Notes: generated by a model from the sequence alone, not told the origin. 64,000 bases of DNA from Arthrobacter globiformis (GCF_030818015.1 NZ_JAUSZX010000001.1:806001-870000), one strand, 5' to 3'; counted from the stretch's first letter, positions 17,387 through 25,812 are shown. Made by a program: numbers and translations.

Positions 17387-17728
17387 TATGGATTCCTTCC
17401 ACTGTTCCTTGCCAGATGTTGCTAGCCAGGTATTGCTCGGCCCGCCGAACTGGTGCCCCCAAGGCGTATAGACCTAAGTATAGAGACAGAACGGTCTGTC
17501 TCCGCCGAGCGGGTGAACTTTTTGTTGGGTTAGTCCGCCCTGCAGAGGCGCGCTGGCCCGCCAACAGCGGCGGACAGACCTTGCCAAGAGGCCGTAACTA
17601 GTTCACAATTTCATAAATTCCTCAATTACCGCCCCCGCTCACCCGCGGGAGTGGCAAGGAAGAAAATCTCAGCTGCTTCCGGCGACGACGGCGTCCCGGA
17701 CGCCGTGTTCCCGGATCCAGGAGGCTAA
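17387..17728. other. 342-base intergenic region upstream of arsR and the DUF1508 gene
   Basis: No convincing gene is visible. The region separates divergently transcribed genes and is locally AT-richer (around 17600-17630), as expected for promoters. It holds a palindrome at 17483-17502 and the AGGAGG ribosome binding site of the DUF1508 gene at 17719-17724. Confidence 0.6.
17483..17502. promoter_or_regulatory. Palindrome, candidate repressor operator
   Basis: Perfect 7-bp arms GAGACAG (17483-17489) and CTGTCTC (17496-17502) are separated by six bases. The size and symmetry fit a dimeric repressor site. It lies about 97 bases upstream of the arsR start and close to TATAG-like sequences at 17467-17483, so autoregulation by the ArsR protein is possible. 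Binding is an inference. Confidence 0.4.
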
Positions 17729-18004
17729 ATGGCTGGCATGTTCGAACTCTTCATTGACGCAGAGGCTTCATTCAGATTCCAGCTCACCGCCCCGGACGGC
17801 ACCGTGATGGCCGTATCCCGCCCTTTTCCCAGCAAAGCCGCTGCGGTCGAGGGCATTGCTGCCGTTCGTGAGTATGCCGGTATGGGGCACGTGAAGGAAT
17901 TGGCCGCGGCACCGGCGGAGCACCGCTTCGTTTCCCGTCCGCATACCGCCGTCCGCCCCCTGTCCACGCGCATGCCCCTCCAGTTCCAGGGGACGGCCAG
18001 GTAG
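17729..18004 (+). CDS. DUF1508 (YegP-like) small protein
   Basis: A 91-residue protein whose first 55 residues match a single DUF1508 unit as in YegP: MFELFIDAEASFRFQLTA, a turn, then SKAAAVEGIAAVREYAG. E. coli YegP carries two such units; only one is present here. The remaining 35 residues are basic and probably unstructured. The start follows AGGAGG by four bases. It sits 17 bases before the PAS-ANTAR gene on the same strand and may be co-transcribed with it. Function of the family is not established. Confidence 0.8.
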   Translation: MAGMFELFIDAEASFRFQLTAPDGTVMAVSRPFPSKAAAVEGIAAVREYAGMGHVKELAAAPAEHRFVSRPHTAVRPLSTRMPLQFQGTAR

Positions 18005-18021
18005 GGCGGCAGGGAGCTGCC

Positions 18022-18708
18022 ATGAGCCTTCCGAAACCCGTGCGGGCCTACTCGAGCGCCCTCGGGCCGGCAGATTGTGTTGCCGGCACGTTCCACTACG
18101 ACGCCACTTCGGGGCGGCTCGAATGGTCCGATGAGCTGTATACGCTCCACGGCTACCGCCGCGGCGAGATCGTGCCCACCGTGGAGCTTCTCTACGCCCA
18201 CAAGAACCCGGATGACAGGGACCGCTGCCACGACATCTTCATGGCGGCCTGCGAAGCGGGCGGATTCTTCTGCAGCTACCACCGCATCATTGATGCGCGC
18301 CTTCGGGAACACCGTGTCCTCACCGCCGGCGAGGCGCTCCTGGAGGACGGCAGGCTCATTGCTGTTGAGGGATTCATCGTTGACCTGACCAGCACGCTGC
18401 ACTGGGAAACGGAACGGGCGGCACGGGAAGCGGTTGCAGGTGCCCTTGGCACGCGGAGCACCATCGAACAGGCGAAAGGCATTCTGATGGGGATCCTGCG
18501 GATTGGTTCGGAGGCCGCCTTCGACCTGTTGGCCAAGTACAGCCAGGACACCAACATCAAGGTGGCCAGCACGGCTGCCGACCTCGTGCAGCTCGCCAAC
18601 AGCCCGCAGCAGTCGGCATTGCTTGACACGTTCATCCAGGAGCTGCGGCGGCCCTCCGAAAGCCACGCGGACAGCCCGGCGGAGAAGGACGGCGTGCCCA
18701 GCTGCTAG
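18022..18708 (+). CDS. PAS and ANTAR domain RNA-binding regulator
   Basis: A 228-residue protein. A PAS-fold domain (about 15-130) begins at CVAGTFHYDATSGRLEWSDE and contains the typical HPDD-like AHKNPDDRDR. An ANTAR domain follows (about 145-200, RSTIEQAKGILMGIL and AAFDLLAKYSQDTN). ANTAR proteins bind paired hairpins in nascent RNA to cause antitermination, so this is likely a one-component sensor acting on mRNA elongation. Its targets are not visible nearby. The gene follows the DUF1508 gene by 17 bases. Confidence 0.9.
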   Translation: MSLPKPVRAYSSALGPADCVAGTFHYDATSGRLEWSDELYTLHGYRRGEIVPTVELLYAHKNPDDRDRCHDIFMAACEAGGFFCSYHRIIDARLREHRVLTAGEALLEDGRLIAVEGFIVDLTSTLHWETERAAREAVAGALGTRSTIEQAKGILMGILRIGSEAAFDLLAKYSQDTNIKVASTAADLVQLANSPQQSALLDTFIQELRRPSESHADSPAEKDGVPSC

Positions 18709-18721
18709 CCGCAGGGCCGCT

Positions 18722-18753
18722 GGTCAGTCCGTAAAGCCGGTCAGTCCGTAAAG
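18722..18753. repeat. 17-base tandem duplication across the 3' end of marR
   Basis: GGTCAGTCCGTAAAG occurs at 18722-18736 and again at 18739-18753. The second copy encodes the last residues and stop of the convergent MarR gene (stop at 18741-18743). The duplication therefore repeats the gene end into the spacer. It is one of several such short duplications in the window. Confidence 0.7.
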
Positions 18754-19247
18754 TCTCCGGCGCCGCGGCGGAAGTCGCCCAGAATCCGGATCAGCTGGTC
18801 CACATCCTGTTCGCCGAAACCGGAGTGGGCGAAAACCTCGGCGTTGAGCACCGCCGTCGCCCGTTTTGCCAGAGTGCGGCCTTCGGCCGTGAGTTCGATC
18901 AGGGTGGTGCGCCCGTCGGTTGGATGCGGCGACCGGACTACCAGCCCCGCCGTTTGGAGGCGGTCGACGGCGTTGGTCACCGAGGTGGGATGGACCTGGA
19001 GCAGGGCGCTCGCCTTGTTCATGGGCAGGGCGCCGCTCCTGGCGAAGCTGAGCAGCGCCAGCAGCTCATAGCGGGCAAAGGTCAGTCCGAACGGCTTTAG
19101 GGCCCCCTCGATGCGGGCCAGCAGGATTTGCTGGGTGCGCATGATTGCGGTGATGGCAGCCATCGGGGCGGCGACATCACCCCAGCCGTGGCTCTCCCAG
19201 TTGCGCTGTGCATCGGCAATCGGGTCACGGGGCAGCGGGGGGCTCAC
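18741..19247 (-). CDS. MarR family transcriptional regulator
   Basis: A 168-residue MarR-type winged-helix regulator: dimerisation helices at the ends, recognition region KASALLQVHPTSVTNAVDRL and wing RSPHPTDGRTTLIELTAEG. The GTG start is 3 bases from the stop of the upstream acyl-CoA ligase gene, so the two form one minus-strand operon. By context it probably represses its own operon and the divergent acyl-CoA dehydrogenase gene, releasing when an acyl-CoA or carboxylate is present. A palindrome at 21041-21074 is the likely site. Confidence 0.9.
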   Translation of the reverse strand: MSPPLPRDPIADAQRNWESHGWGDVAAPMAAITAIMRTQQILLARIEGALKPFGLTFARYELLALLSFARSGALPMNKASALLQVHPTSVTNAVDRLQTAGLVVRSPHPTDGRTTLIELTAEGRTLAKRATAVLNAEVFAHSGFGEQDVDQLIRILGDFRRGAGDFTD

Positions 19248-19250
19248 GGC

Positions 19251-21011
19251 TCAGCCCTGGCTTTTCAGGCCCGGGAAATCCGTTTCGGAGTATTCCGTTC
19301 CCAGGCCGAGGGGAACACTGGCCGCGCTGTGCTGAGTGCCGTCCGCGTGGCGGAGCTCCTCGCTGTGCCGCAGCTCGACCCGGCGGATTTTGCCCGAGAT
19401 GGTTTTCGGCAGCTCGGCGAACTCCAAACGGCGGATGCGCTTGAACGGCGCCAGGTGGTCGCGGCAGTAGCGCAGGATCTCCTCGGCGAGCTCCGGTCCC
19501 GGTTCGTGGCCCTCCGCCAGCACCACGAATGCCTTGGGTACGGACAGCTTGAGCGGATCGGGGGATGGGACGACGGCGGCCTCCGCAACCGCCGGGTGCT
19601 CGATGAGCACGCTCTCCAGCTCGAACGGGGACAGCCGGTAGTCGGAGGACTTGAAGACGTCGTCGTCCCGGCCCACGTAGGTGATGACGCCGTGCTCGTC
19701 CCGGCTGGCCATGTCGCCCGTGTGGTAGTAGCCGCCGCGGAAAGCCTCGGCCGTTCTCTCCGGGTCACCGTAGTACGACTTCATCAGCCCGGCGGGGCGG
19801 GGATCCAGGCGCAAGCAGAGCTCGCCGTCGTCGGCTTCTTCTCCCGTCATCGGATCGACGAGGACCACGTCGTAGCCCGGCAGGGGCTGGCCCATGGCGC
19901 CGATTTTGACGGGCTGGCCGGGCGTGTTGGCCACCTGCACGGTGGTCTCGGTCTGGCCGAAGCCGTCGCGGATGGTCTGGCCCCAGGCGCGCTGGACCTG
20001 GCCGATGACCTCCGCGTTGAGCGGCTCGCCCGCCGAAACAACCTTGGTGGGCGGATTCCTGAGGATGCTGAGGTCGGCCTGAATGAGCATCCGCCAGACA
20101 GTGGGCGGGGCGCAGAAGCTGGTGACCTTCTCGCGGTCCATCTGCACCATGAGCGCCCTGGCATCGAAGCGTTGGTAGTTGTAGACGAACACGCAGGCCT
20201 CGGCAATCCACGGGGCGAACAGGTTGGACCAGGCGTGTTTCGCCCAGCCCGGGGAGGCCACGTTGAGGTGCACGTCGCCGGGCTCCAGGCCGATCCAGTA
20301 CATCGTGGACAGGTGGCCCACCGGGTACGAGGTGTGCGTGTGTTCCACGAGCTTGGCCTTGGAGGTGGTGCCCGAGGTGAAGTACAGGAGCAGGGTTTCG
20401 TCCGCCAGGGTGGGCGCGTCGGGCGTGAAATCGGCGGGGGACTCCGCCGAACCCGCATACTGCAGCGCCTCGCCCGCGCGGCTGCCGGTGTCGGCGCCCC
20501 CGGCATCGGGGATTTCGATGAGACGGTAGCTGCCGGGCACGTCGGCAAACTTGCCAAGGTTGGAACTGCCGACGGCGGCCCAGCCCGCCTCCCCTCTCTC
20601 CACCCGGTCCTTCAGGTCCGCGGGACCCATGAGGGTGGTGGTGGGGATCAGCACCATGCCAAGCTTGATGCCGGCCAGCACGAGTTCCCACAGTTCCACC
20701 TGGTTGCCCAGCATAATGATCATGCGGTCGCCGCGCCTCACGCCCTGGCTGCGGAGCCAGTTGGCCACCTGGTTGGACCGTGCCGACAGCTCGGCGAAGC
20801 TGCGCCGGGCGGCCGAGCCGTCCTGCTCCACGATGACCAGCGCCGGGTTGGCGCCGCTGGCAGGATCACCGGCGATGGCGTCAAACCAGTCAAGTGCGAA
20901 ATTGAACTCCGTGGGCCTCGGCCATTCGAAGCTGGTCCTTGCCTGGCGGTAGTCCTGGCGCAAAGTGAGCAGCTGGTCTCGTGCGGCACGGAAGTCGTCG
21001 GTGACTGTCAT
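19251..21011 (-). CDS. AMP-forming acyl-CoA synthetase
   Basis: A 586-residue adenylate-forming ligase that activates a carboxylic acid to its CoA thioester. Motifs visible are the ATP loop LYFTSGTTSKAK (about 212-223), the adenylate segment DGFGQTETT, YHTGDMA, the hinge VGRDDDVFKSSDYR, and the catalytic Lys near the end in KTISGKIRR. Length and the acetyl/medium-chain-like pattern fit a branched or medium-chain acid ligase, but the substrate cannot be read. I start it at ATG 21009-21011 (AAAGG upstream) rather than nine codons further up. It is followed by marR in the same operon and diverges from the acyl-CoA dehydrogenase. Confidence 0.92.
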   Translation of the reverse strand: MTVTDDFRAARDQLLTLRQDYRQARTSFEWPRPTEFNFALDWFDAIAGDPASGANPALVIVEQDGSAARRSFAELSARSNQVANWLRSQGVRRGDRMIIMLGNQVELWELVLAGIKLGMVLIPTTTLMGPADLKDRVERGEAGWAAVGSSNLGKFADVPGSYRLIEIPDAGGADTGSRAGEALQYAGSAESPADFTPDAPTLADETLLLYFTSGTTSKAKLVEHTHTSYPVGHLSTMYWIGLEPGDVHLNVASPGWAKHAWSNLFAPWIAEACVFVYNYQRFDARALMVQMDREKVTSFCAPPTVWRMLIQADLSILRNPPTKVVSAGEPLNAEVIGQVQRAWGQTIRDGFGQTETTVQVANTPGQPVKIGAMGQPLPGYDVVLVDPMTGEEADDGELCLRLDPRPAGLMKSYYGDPERTAEAFRGGYYHTGDMASRDEHGVITYVGRDDDVFKSSDYRLSPFELESVLIEHPAVAEAAVVPSPDPLKLSVPKAFVVLAEGHEPGPELAEEILRYCRDHLAPFKRIRRLEFAELPKTISGKIRRVELRHSEELRHADGTQHSAASVPLGLGTEYSETDFPGLKSQG

Positions 21012-21040
21012 GGGGGCGCCTTTCACCTGGGGATGCACGT

Positions 21041-21074
21041 CCTAGTGATCCACATCACTGTGCAATATACTAGG
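21041..21074. promoter_or_regulatory. Nested palindromes between acyl-CoA ligase and dehydrogenase, candidate MarR operator
   Basis: An outer palindrome has arms CCTAGT (21041-21046) and ACTAGG (21069-21074). An inner one has arms GTGAT (21045-21049) and ATCAC (21054-21058). Both sit in the 95-base divergent promoter region. A TATACT-like -10 for the dehydrogenase gene overlaps the right outer arm (21066-21071). The MarR protein encoded at 18741 is the natural ligand. Binding is inferred. Confidence 0.5.
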
Positions 21075-21106
21075 ACATCCAAGGGTTTGGAAGAGCGAAG
21101 GGATCT

Positions 21107-22354
21107 GTGCCCGTGCAGCCACAAGGACGTGACAGCGGACAGCCCGCAATGCCGACAACGGCGGAGGCCGCGGCAGGGGCAACGGGGAGTGCAGCGCCGC
21201 CGTTTGCCGATGCGGATCTTATGTACGTAGCGGACCTGCTTCCGCCAGCCGAGCGGACGCGCTATCTCGAAATCCGGGACTTCCTGCAGTCCAGGGTCCG
21301 GGCCCAATCCATCGAATACTGGAACAGGGAGGAGTTCCCGTTCGGTCTGCTCGCGGAGCTGGGAAAGCACGGACTGGGCGGGCTGCAGACGGACGGGACA
21401 TCCACGCTCTTCAAGGGCCTCATGTACGTTGAGGTGGCCCGGGCCGACGTCTCCCTGTCAGCCCTGGTGGGCATTCACAACGAGCTGATCGTCGGCATGA
21501 TCGACGCCCTGGGGTCGGACGAGCAGAAGCAGCGGTGGCTGCCGGGACTGACCGCTTTCACGCAGCTAGGGGCCTTCGCTTTGACCGAGCCGGAGCACGG
21601 CTCGGACATTGCCGGCGGCCTGGCCACCACCGCCCGGCTTGTGGACGGCGAATGGGTCATCGACGGCGCCAAGCGGTGGATAGGCGCAGGGACGATCGCC
21701 GACTTTGCGCTCGTGTGGGCCAGGGACACGGCCGACCAGCAGATCAAGGGCTTCATTGTTGAGACGGACCGCCCCGGCTATATGGCCACCAAGATCAGCA
21801 ACAAGATCGGGCTGCGGATTATGCAAAACGCAGACATTCAGCTGGATGGAGTCCGCATTCCGGAAGCCAACATGCTCCCGGGGGCCACGGATTTCACCAA
21901 GGCCAATGAGCTGCTGAGGGATTCACGGGCGTGGGTGGGCTGGCAGGCTGCCGGGATTCAGCTGGCGGCCTTTGACGTTGCCCGCTCCTATTCGCTGCAG
22001 CGCCGCCAGTTCGGCAAGGAGCTGGCGCGCTTCCAGCTCATCCAGCAGCAGCTCGCCGAGATTCTGGGCAACGCTTCGGCCTCGCTGGCTCTGATGGCGC
22101 AGCTGGCCCGGATCCAGGCGGAGGGCAGGCTGGAAATGGCACAGGCGGCGATGGCCAAGGCCACCACCACCCGGCTGGCCCGCGCCTCCGTGGCTATGGG
22201 CCGGTCGCTGCTGGGCGGAAACGGTATCAGCAGCGACTTCGAGATGGGTAAGCTCTTCGGCGACGCGGAGATCCTGTACACGTACGAGGGCAGTTACGAG
22301 ATCAATTCCCTGATTGTGGCGCGCGCGGTGACAGGGAAATCCGCCTTCGTATAG
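21107..22354 (+). CDS. Acyl-CoA dehydrogenase (glutaryl-CoA dehydrogenase-like)
   Basis: A 415-residue flavin acyl-CoA dehydrogenase. Visible features are FALTEPEHGSDIAGG for flavin/substrate binding, the RRQFGKELARFQLIQQQLAE helix, and a C-terminal YEGSYEINSLIVARAVTG carrying the probable catalytic Glu in the position used by glutaryl-CoA dehydrogenases and their relatives. GTG 21107 follows GAAGGGA. It diverges from the acyl-CoA ligase/marR operon, which suggests one pathway: ligation then alpha,beta-dehydrogenation. The substrate may be a short branched acyl-CoA feeding the valine-type operon at 11-16 kb, but that link is speculative. Confidence 0.92.
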   Translation: MPVQPQGRDSGQPAMPTTAEAAAGATGSAAPPFADADLMYVADLLPPAERTRYLEIRDFLQSRVRAQSIEYWNREEFPFGLLAELGKHGLGGLQTDGTSTLFKGLMYVEVARADVSLSALVGIHNELIVGMIDALGSDEQKQRWLPGLTAFTQLGAFALTEPEHGSDIAGGLATTARLVDGEWVIDGAKRWIGAGTIADFALVWARDTADQQIKGFIVETDRPGYMATKISNKIGLRIMQNADIQLDGVRIPEANMLPGATDFTKANELLRDSRAWVGWQAAGIQLAAFDVARSYSLQRRQFGKELARFQLIQQQLAEILGNASASLALMAQLARIQAEGRLEMAQAAMAKATTTRLARASVAMGRSLLGGNGISSDFEMGKLFGDAEILYTYEGSYEINSLIVARAVTGKSAFV

Positions 22355-22360
22355 GCCGCA

Positions 22361-22388
22361 CTGGCCGGTCAGGGCGTCACTCGGCCAG
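22361..22388. terminator. Hairpin between convergent genes
   Basis: Arms CTGGCCG (22361-22367) and CGGCCAG (22382-22388) with a 14-base loop lie between the acyl-CoA dehydrogenase stop and the DinB gene stop. AT-rich sequence follows on the plus side (CCATTATTTGG). A weak bidirectional terminator is likely. Confidence 0.45.
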
Positions 22389-22393
22389 CCCCA

Positions 22394-22981
22394 TTATTTG
22401 GCCAGGGTGGCGGCTTTCCGCGCTGCGGCCTCCAGTAGCTCCACGTAGGCGGCCTGCTCCGCGGCGCCCCGCCGTGGAAGGCTGGGGTCGTTGGGGCCCT
22501 GTCCGGCGGAACCGTCAATGAGTTCCCGGATGATGTCGGCATGCCCCAGGTGCTGCGCCGTCTCGGCACACATGTGCACCAGCATCTGGTGCAGCGTCAC
22601 GTGCCTGCGTTCCTCCCGCCACCAGGGCACAAGCCCGGGAGCGTCCAAGGGCAGCGCTTCGATGGTGGCATCGGTGTGCGCCGCTGAGAAGTGGTGCAGC
22701 TCAGTGATCTCGGCACGGGTCTGCTCCGGGGTGGCCCACATGTCCGCGTCCGGCTCGGCGCCGTCGGCGAACCATGGCAGGTCCCGGTCGCTGGGCCGCC
22801 CGAACACCTCGCCGAAGTAGCCCAGTTCCACGCTGGCCACATGCTTGACCAGACCCAGGAGATTGGTGCCGGTGGGCGTCATTGGCCGGCGGACGTCATA
22901 CTCACCCAGGCCGTCGAGCTTGGCCAGGAGCTGGGCGCGCCGTGTCCGCAGGTAATGGTGCAGGGTCGCTTTTTCATCCAT
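22394..22981 (-). CDS. DinB family protein
   Basis: A 195-residue four-helix DinB/DUF664 protein of the actinobacterial mycothiol-dependent transferase group. Candidate metal ligands are spaced as in the family: His near residue 48 (LVKHVASVELGYFGE) and the HxxxH-like pair in LHQMLVHMCAETAQHLGHAD near 130-146. Such enzymes may conjugate mycothiol to small electrophiles; the substrate is unknown. It stands alone between convergent acyl-CoA dehydrogenase and the cold-shock gene. Confidence 0.88.
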   Translation of the reverse strand: MDEKATLHHYLRTRRAQLLAKLDGLGEYDVRRPMTPTGTNLLGLVKHVASVELGYFGEVFGRPSDRDLPWFADGAEPDADMWATPEQTRAEITELHHFSAAHTDATIEALPLDAPGLVPWWREERRHVTLHQMLVHMCAETAQHLGHADIIRELIDGSAGQGPNDPSLPRRGAAEQAAYVELLEAAARKAATLAK

Positions 22982-23027
22982 GACGGCACTCTACCGGCGG
23001 GGGCACCGAAAACTGCGGGTACCAAAA

Positions 23028-23062
23028 ACTCCCCTGCGCGTGCCAGGCACGGACAGGGGAGT
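23028..23062 (-). terminator. Rho-independent terminator of the cold-shock gene
   Basis: Arms ACTCCCCTG and CAGGGGAGT (23028-23036 and 23054-23062) form a 9-bp stem with a 17-base loop that has its own small TGCC/GGCA pairing. On the minus strand the stem is followed by TTTT, placing it correctly 14 bases after the cold-shock stop. Confidence 0.8.
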
Positions 23063-23075
23063 CTTTGGAAAGCCG

Positions 23076-23279
23076 TTACAGCGGGCGAATGTTCTCTGCC
23101 TGCGGACCCTTGGGGCCCTGGGTCACTTCGAATTCGACCTTCTGGTTTTCATCCAGGGAGCGGTAGCCGCTGGAGGCAATTGCCGAGTAGTGGGCGAATA
23201 CATCTGCCGATCCATCATCCGGAGCGATGAAGCCGAAGCCCTTTTCGGCGTTGAACCATTTAACTGTGCCTGTTGCCAT
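23076..23279 (-). CDS. cspA: Cold-shock protein
   Basis: A 67-residue single cold-shock domain, an RNA chaperone that melts secondary structure. The two RNA-binding motifs are intact: KGFGFI (about 14-19) and VFAHYS (about 27-32). The ATG at 23277-23279 ([10 protein letters not shown]) is chosen over a longer open frame that only reads the leader. About 180 bases of leader-like sequence separate it from the next gene, as usual for csp mRNAs. A clear terminator follows at 23028-23062. Confidence 0.96.
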   Translation of the reverse strand: MATGTVKWFNAEKGFGFIAPDDGSADVFAHYSAIASSGYRSLDENQKVEFEVTQGPKGPQAENIRPL

Positions 23280-23463
23280 TGCTACTTCCTTTGTAACCCT
23301 TATTCTGGTCCTGCTCCGACAGCAGGCAGAGGCGGAAACTGTTGTCCGCTGTCTCCAACCTATGGGCCTTCCGCCGGGCGTGCAATAGCTGCCGTCATCA
23401 GGAGCCCCACCTGTCACGGGAGATTCTGTCCACAATCGCTAATTAAAGACGCCGTTTCCTGGG

Positions 23464-23784
23464 CTAGGCCGTGCTGTCCGGCTCCTGTCCGGTGTCCTCC
23501 CACATCACATCGAGATTGCGGAATACCGGGGGACCGTCGCACAGGGCCGCCATCTTCGCGGCGAAGTCGGACGTCTCAGGCCGGTTGGAATTCTCCATCG
23601 CCGACTCGTAGGAGTCGAATTCCACGATGGTGAAGTACGTCCCGGGACGGTCGCGGTCCGCAGTGGCGGTGATGCGGCGGAACGTCGGGGCTGTGGTTCC
23701 CTCGGTTCTTGACGGGCGGCCCAGCGCTTCGACCTCCTCGATGCGCGAGGTCTGGAATTCGATGATCTGCACAAACCCGGCCAT
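23464..23784 (-). CDS. Small ABM-fold (ferredoxin-like) protein
   Basis: A 106-residue protein with the pattern of the antibiotic-biosynthesis-monooxygenase (dimeric alpha/beta barrel) fold: first strand VQIIEFQTS, a long loop, the strand GTYFTIVEFDSYESAMENS, then a C-terminal helix and strand. These small proteins may be cofactor-free oxygenases, heme-binding or simply stress-related; no diagnostic residue lets me choose. It is a single gene between cspA and the response regulator. Confidence 0.7.
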   Translation of the reverse strand: MAGFVQIIEFQTSRIEEVEALGRPSRTEGTTAPTFRRITATADRDRPGTYFTIVEFDSYESAMENSNRPETSDFAAKMAALCDGPPVFRNLDVMWEDTGQEPDSTA

Positions 23785-23907
23785 GACGGCTCCCCTCGAC
23801 GGCGGTGGTGTCTGATGCGGATCACGGTAGACCCGGTGCCGGACCCGCGCAACCGTTTTATGGCGTGAGCAGCACCGGGCTGGGCCGCTGCACCGCCCCG
23901 GCGGCTG

Positions 23908-24534
23908 TCAGCGCATCCCCTCCCGGCGGATGGCGGTGGCGATGGCCGCTGCCCTGGTCTCCACGCCCAGCTTGGCGTAGATGTGGGCGAGGTGGGTCTT
24001 GACGGTGGCCTCGGAGATGAACAGCCGCTGCCCGAGCTCCCTGTTGCTCAGCCCCTCGGTGAGGAGGCTCAGCAGCTCGGCCTCCCGCGGGGTCAGGACC
24101 TCGTCAGGATTGCGCAGCTGCTGGAACAGGCGGGAGGCCACCGGCGGGCTCATGACGCTTTTGCCCTGGACGGCGCCGCGGATGGCAGCGAAGATCTCCT
24201 CCGGTGCGGCGTCCTTGAGGAGGTAGCCCATGGCGCCGGCATCCACGGCACGGACAATGTCGGCGTCGGAATCGTAGGTGGTGAAGACCAGCACGGCCTG
24301 CCTACGGTTGCGCTCGTGGAGCCTCCTGATGGCCTCGATCCCATCCATGCCCGGGCCCATGGCCAGGTCCATCACCACCACGTCGGGGGAGCGCCGCTCC
24401 ACGGCGGCCAGGGCTTCCTCGCCGGAGGACGCCTCCGCCACCACGTCGATGTCCGGCTGGGTCCCCAGCAGGGCCTTCAGCCCGCTGCGGACCACGAGGT
24501 GATCGTCCACGAGGAGCACGGTAATGACGCTCAT
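23908..24534 (-). CDS. LuxR/NarL family response regulator
   Basis: A 208-residue response regulator: receiver domain (about 1-120) with DD at 10-11, phospho-acceptor Asp56 in VVVMDLAM, Thr in VFTTYDS and Lys in YLLKDA. The LuxR-type helix-turn-helix (about 143-200, LTPREAELLSLLTEGLSNRELG) follows. It overlaps the upstream sensor kinase gene by four bases, forming a two-component pair. The divergent gene for an HbpS-like protein suggests it corresponds to SenR, the regulator of the heme/redox-sensing SenS-SenR system in Streptomyces. Confidence 0.93.
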   Translation of the reverse strand: MSVITVLLVDDHLVVRSGLKALLGTQPDIDVVAEASSGEEALAAVERRSPDVVVMDLAMGPGMDGIEAIRRLHERNRRQAVLVFTTYDSDADIVRAVDAGAMGYLLKDAAPEEIFAAIRGAVQGKSVMSPPVASRLFQQLRNPDEVLTPREAELLSLLTEGLSNRELGQRLFISEATVKTHLAHIYAKLGVETRAAAIATAIRREGMR

Positions 24535-25769
24535 TCTTCCCCCTTTACGGGCAGCTGCGCCGCCACAACAGTTCCCTCGCCCGGGGCGCTTTCCACCGAG
24601 AAGGCGCCGCCCAGCTGCTCCACCCGCTGCCGCATGGCCCGCAGTCCGTAACCACCGGTGTCCGACGGCGGTGCTACCGCCGCCGGGTCGAAGCCCGCAC
24701 CGTCGTCGTAGATGTCCAGCGTGACCGCATCCGGCAGGAAGCCAAGGGTGATGGTGGCGGTGCCCGCGGAGGCGTGCAGCTTGATGTTCGCGGCGGCGCT
24801 CTGCACCACCCTGAGGAGTGTATGCCGGACTTCGGCCGGGACTGCCCGGGGTTCACCGGTGACCAGCAGCCTGGCGTCCGGCACGTACTGGGAGGCGGCC
24901 TGCAGCAGGGCGTCCGGCAGCGGTGAGGCGTCGAGGCCGGGAGAGGCCAGTTCGTGGACCAGGCTGCGGGTGTCGGACAGGTTTCGGCGCAGCAGCTCAC
25001 TGGCCTGCCGGAGATCCTGCCGGGACGCCGGCTCCGGCCAGGCGCGGTTAGCGGCTTCGAGCAGGAGCAGGCTGCTGGCGAGGCCCTGGGTCACGGTGTC
25101 ATGGATCTCCCGGGAGACCCGCTCGCGCTCCGCGATGGTGCCCGCGCGGCGCTCGCTGGCGGCCAGCTGCCCCTGGGCGAGTGATACTTCGTGATGCAGG
25201 CGCCGCTGCTCGGCGGCGTCGTGCTCAATGCGGTCGTAGATCAGCGTCAGCAGGACGCCGACGGCGAGCGGGCCCAGGAGCATGGCCAGATCGCTGCCGT
25301 CGCTGAGCCGGAACAGCCCCGCGGCGGTTGCCGCGGCCGTCGCCCCCGCGGCCGCGTAGGCGACCGCCCCGGTGAAGGCGATGCGGCACAGGAAGAACAG
25401 CGCAAACGAACACCAGGCGAAGCTGGGCGCGGAGACCACCAGCACGGCCCAGACCGCCACGAGGATGAACATCCACAGTGCCCAGGGGCGCCGGCGCTGG
25501 GCGAGGACCGCGATGACCGCGTACAGGGCGCAGGCGGCTGCTGCCAGCGCGAGGACCAGGAGGTTGTCCTGGGCGCTGTGCCGCATCACGTAGCGCACCG
25601 CCGAGGCGACCATGAGCACGGCGAAACCGAGGTGGACCGCGGCGTCGATCCGTCCCAGCCGGCTGCCCGGAGCAGGGCCGGTGCGCGAGGGCGGAAGTTC
25701 CGGTGCGGCGGTGGGGGCTGGCGAGGGCATGGCGGGTCCGGTTCCGGTGGGTGACGTACTACGGACCAT
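24531..25769 (-). CDS. NarL-type sensor histidine kinase (SenS-like)
   Basis: A 412-residue membrane sensor kinase. A Pro-rich cytoplasmic N-terminus of about 40 residues leads into five or six membrane spans (about 43-175). A coiled linker, the HisKA_3 dimerisation domain with His223 (SREIHDTVTQG), and an ATPase domain ending near GGYGLRAMRQRVEQLGG follow. The extracytoplasmic loops are short, so ligand sensing probably needs a partner protein. The divergent secreted HbpS-like protein is the obvious candidate, as in the known SenS-HbpS pair. Confidence 0.92.
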   Translation of the reverse strand: MVRSTSPTGTGPAMPSPAPTAAPELPPSRTGPAPGSRLGRIDAAVHLGFAVLMVASAVRYVMRHSAQDNLLVLALAAAACALYAVIAVLAQRRRPWALWMFILVAVWAVLVVSAPSFAWCSFALFFLCRIAFTGAVAYAAAGATAAATAAGLFRLSDGSDLAMLLGPLAVGVLLTLIYDRIEHDAAEQRRLHHEVSLAQGQLAASERRAGTIAERERVSREIHDTVTQGLASSLLLLEAANRAWPEPASRQDLRQASELLRRNLSDTRSLVHELASPGLDASPLPDALLQAASQYVPDARLLVTGEPRAVPAEVRHTLLRVVQSAAANIKLHASAGTATITLGFLPDAVTLDIYDDGAGFDPAAVAPPSDTGGYGLRAMRQRVEQLGGAFSVESAPGEGTVVAAQLPVKGEE

Positions 25770-25796
25770 GCTATTGCCCGCGCCTTTGCTGGTCTC

Positions 25797-25812
25797 TCAG
25801 CCTTTTGGCTGA
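25797..25812. promoter_or_regulatory. Short inverted repeat in the divergent kinase/HbpS promoter region
   Basis: TCAGCC and GGCTGA (25797-25802, 25807-25812) flank TTTT, 28 bases upstream of the kinase ATG and about 170 bases upstream of the HbpS-like gene. It could be the response-regulator site; the location is the main support. Confidence 0.35.

Noticed and set aside
19128..21230. 700-codon plus-strand open frame
   Set aside because: It lies opposite the acyl-CoA ligase and MarR genes, whose motifs are clear. GC-rich third positions on one strand produce long stop-free antisense frames; the translation is of biased composition without domains.
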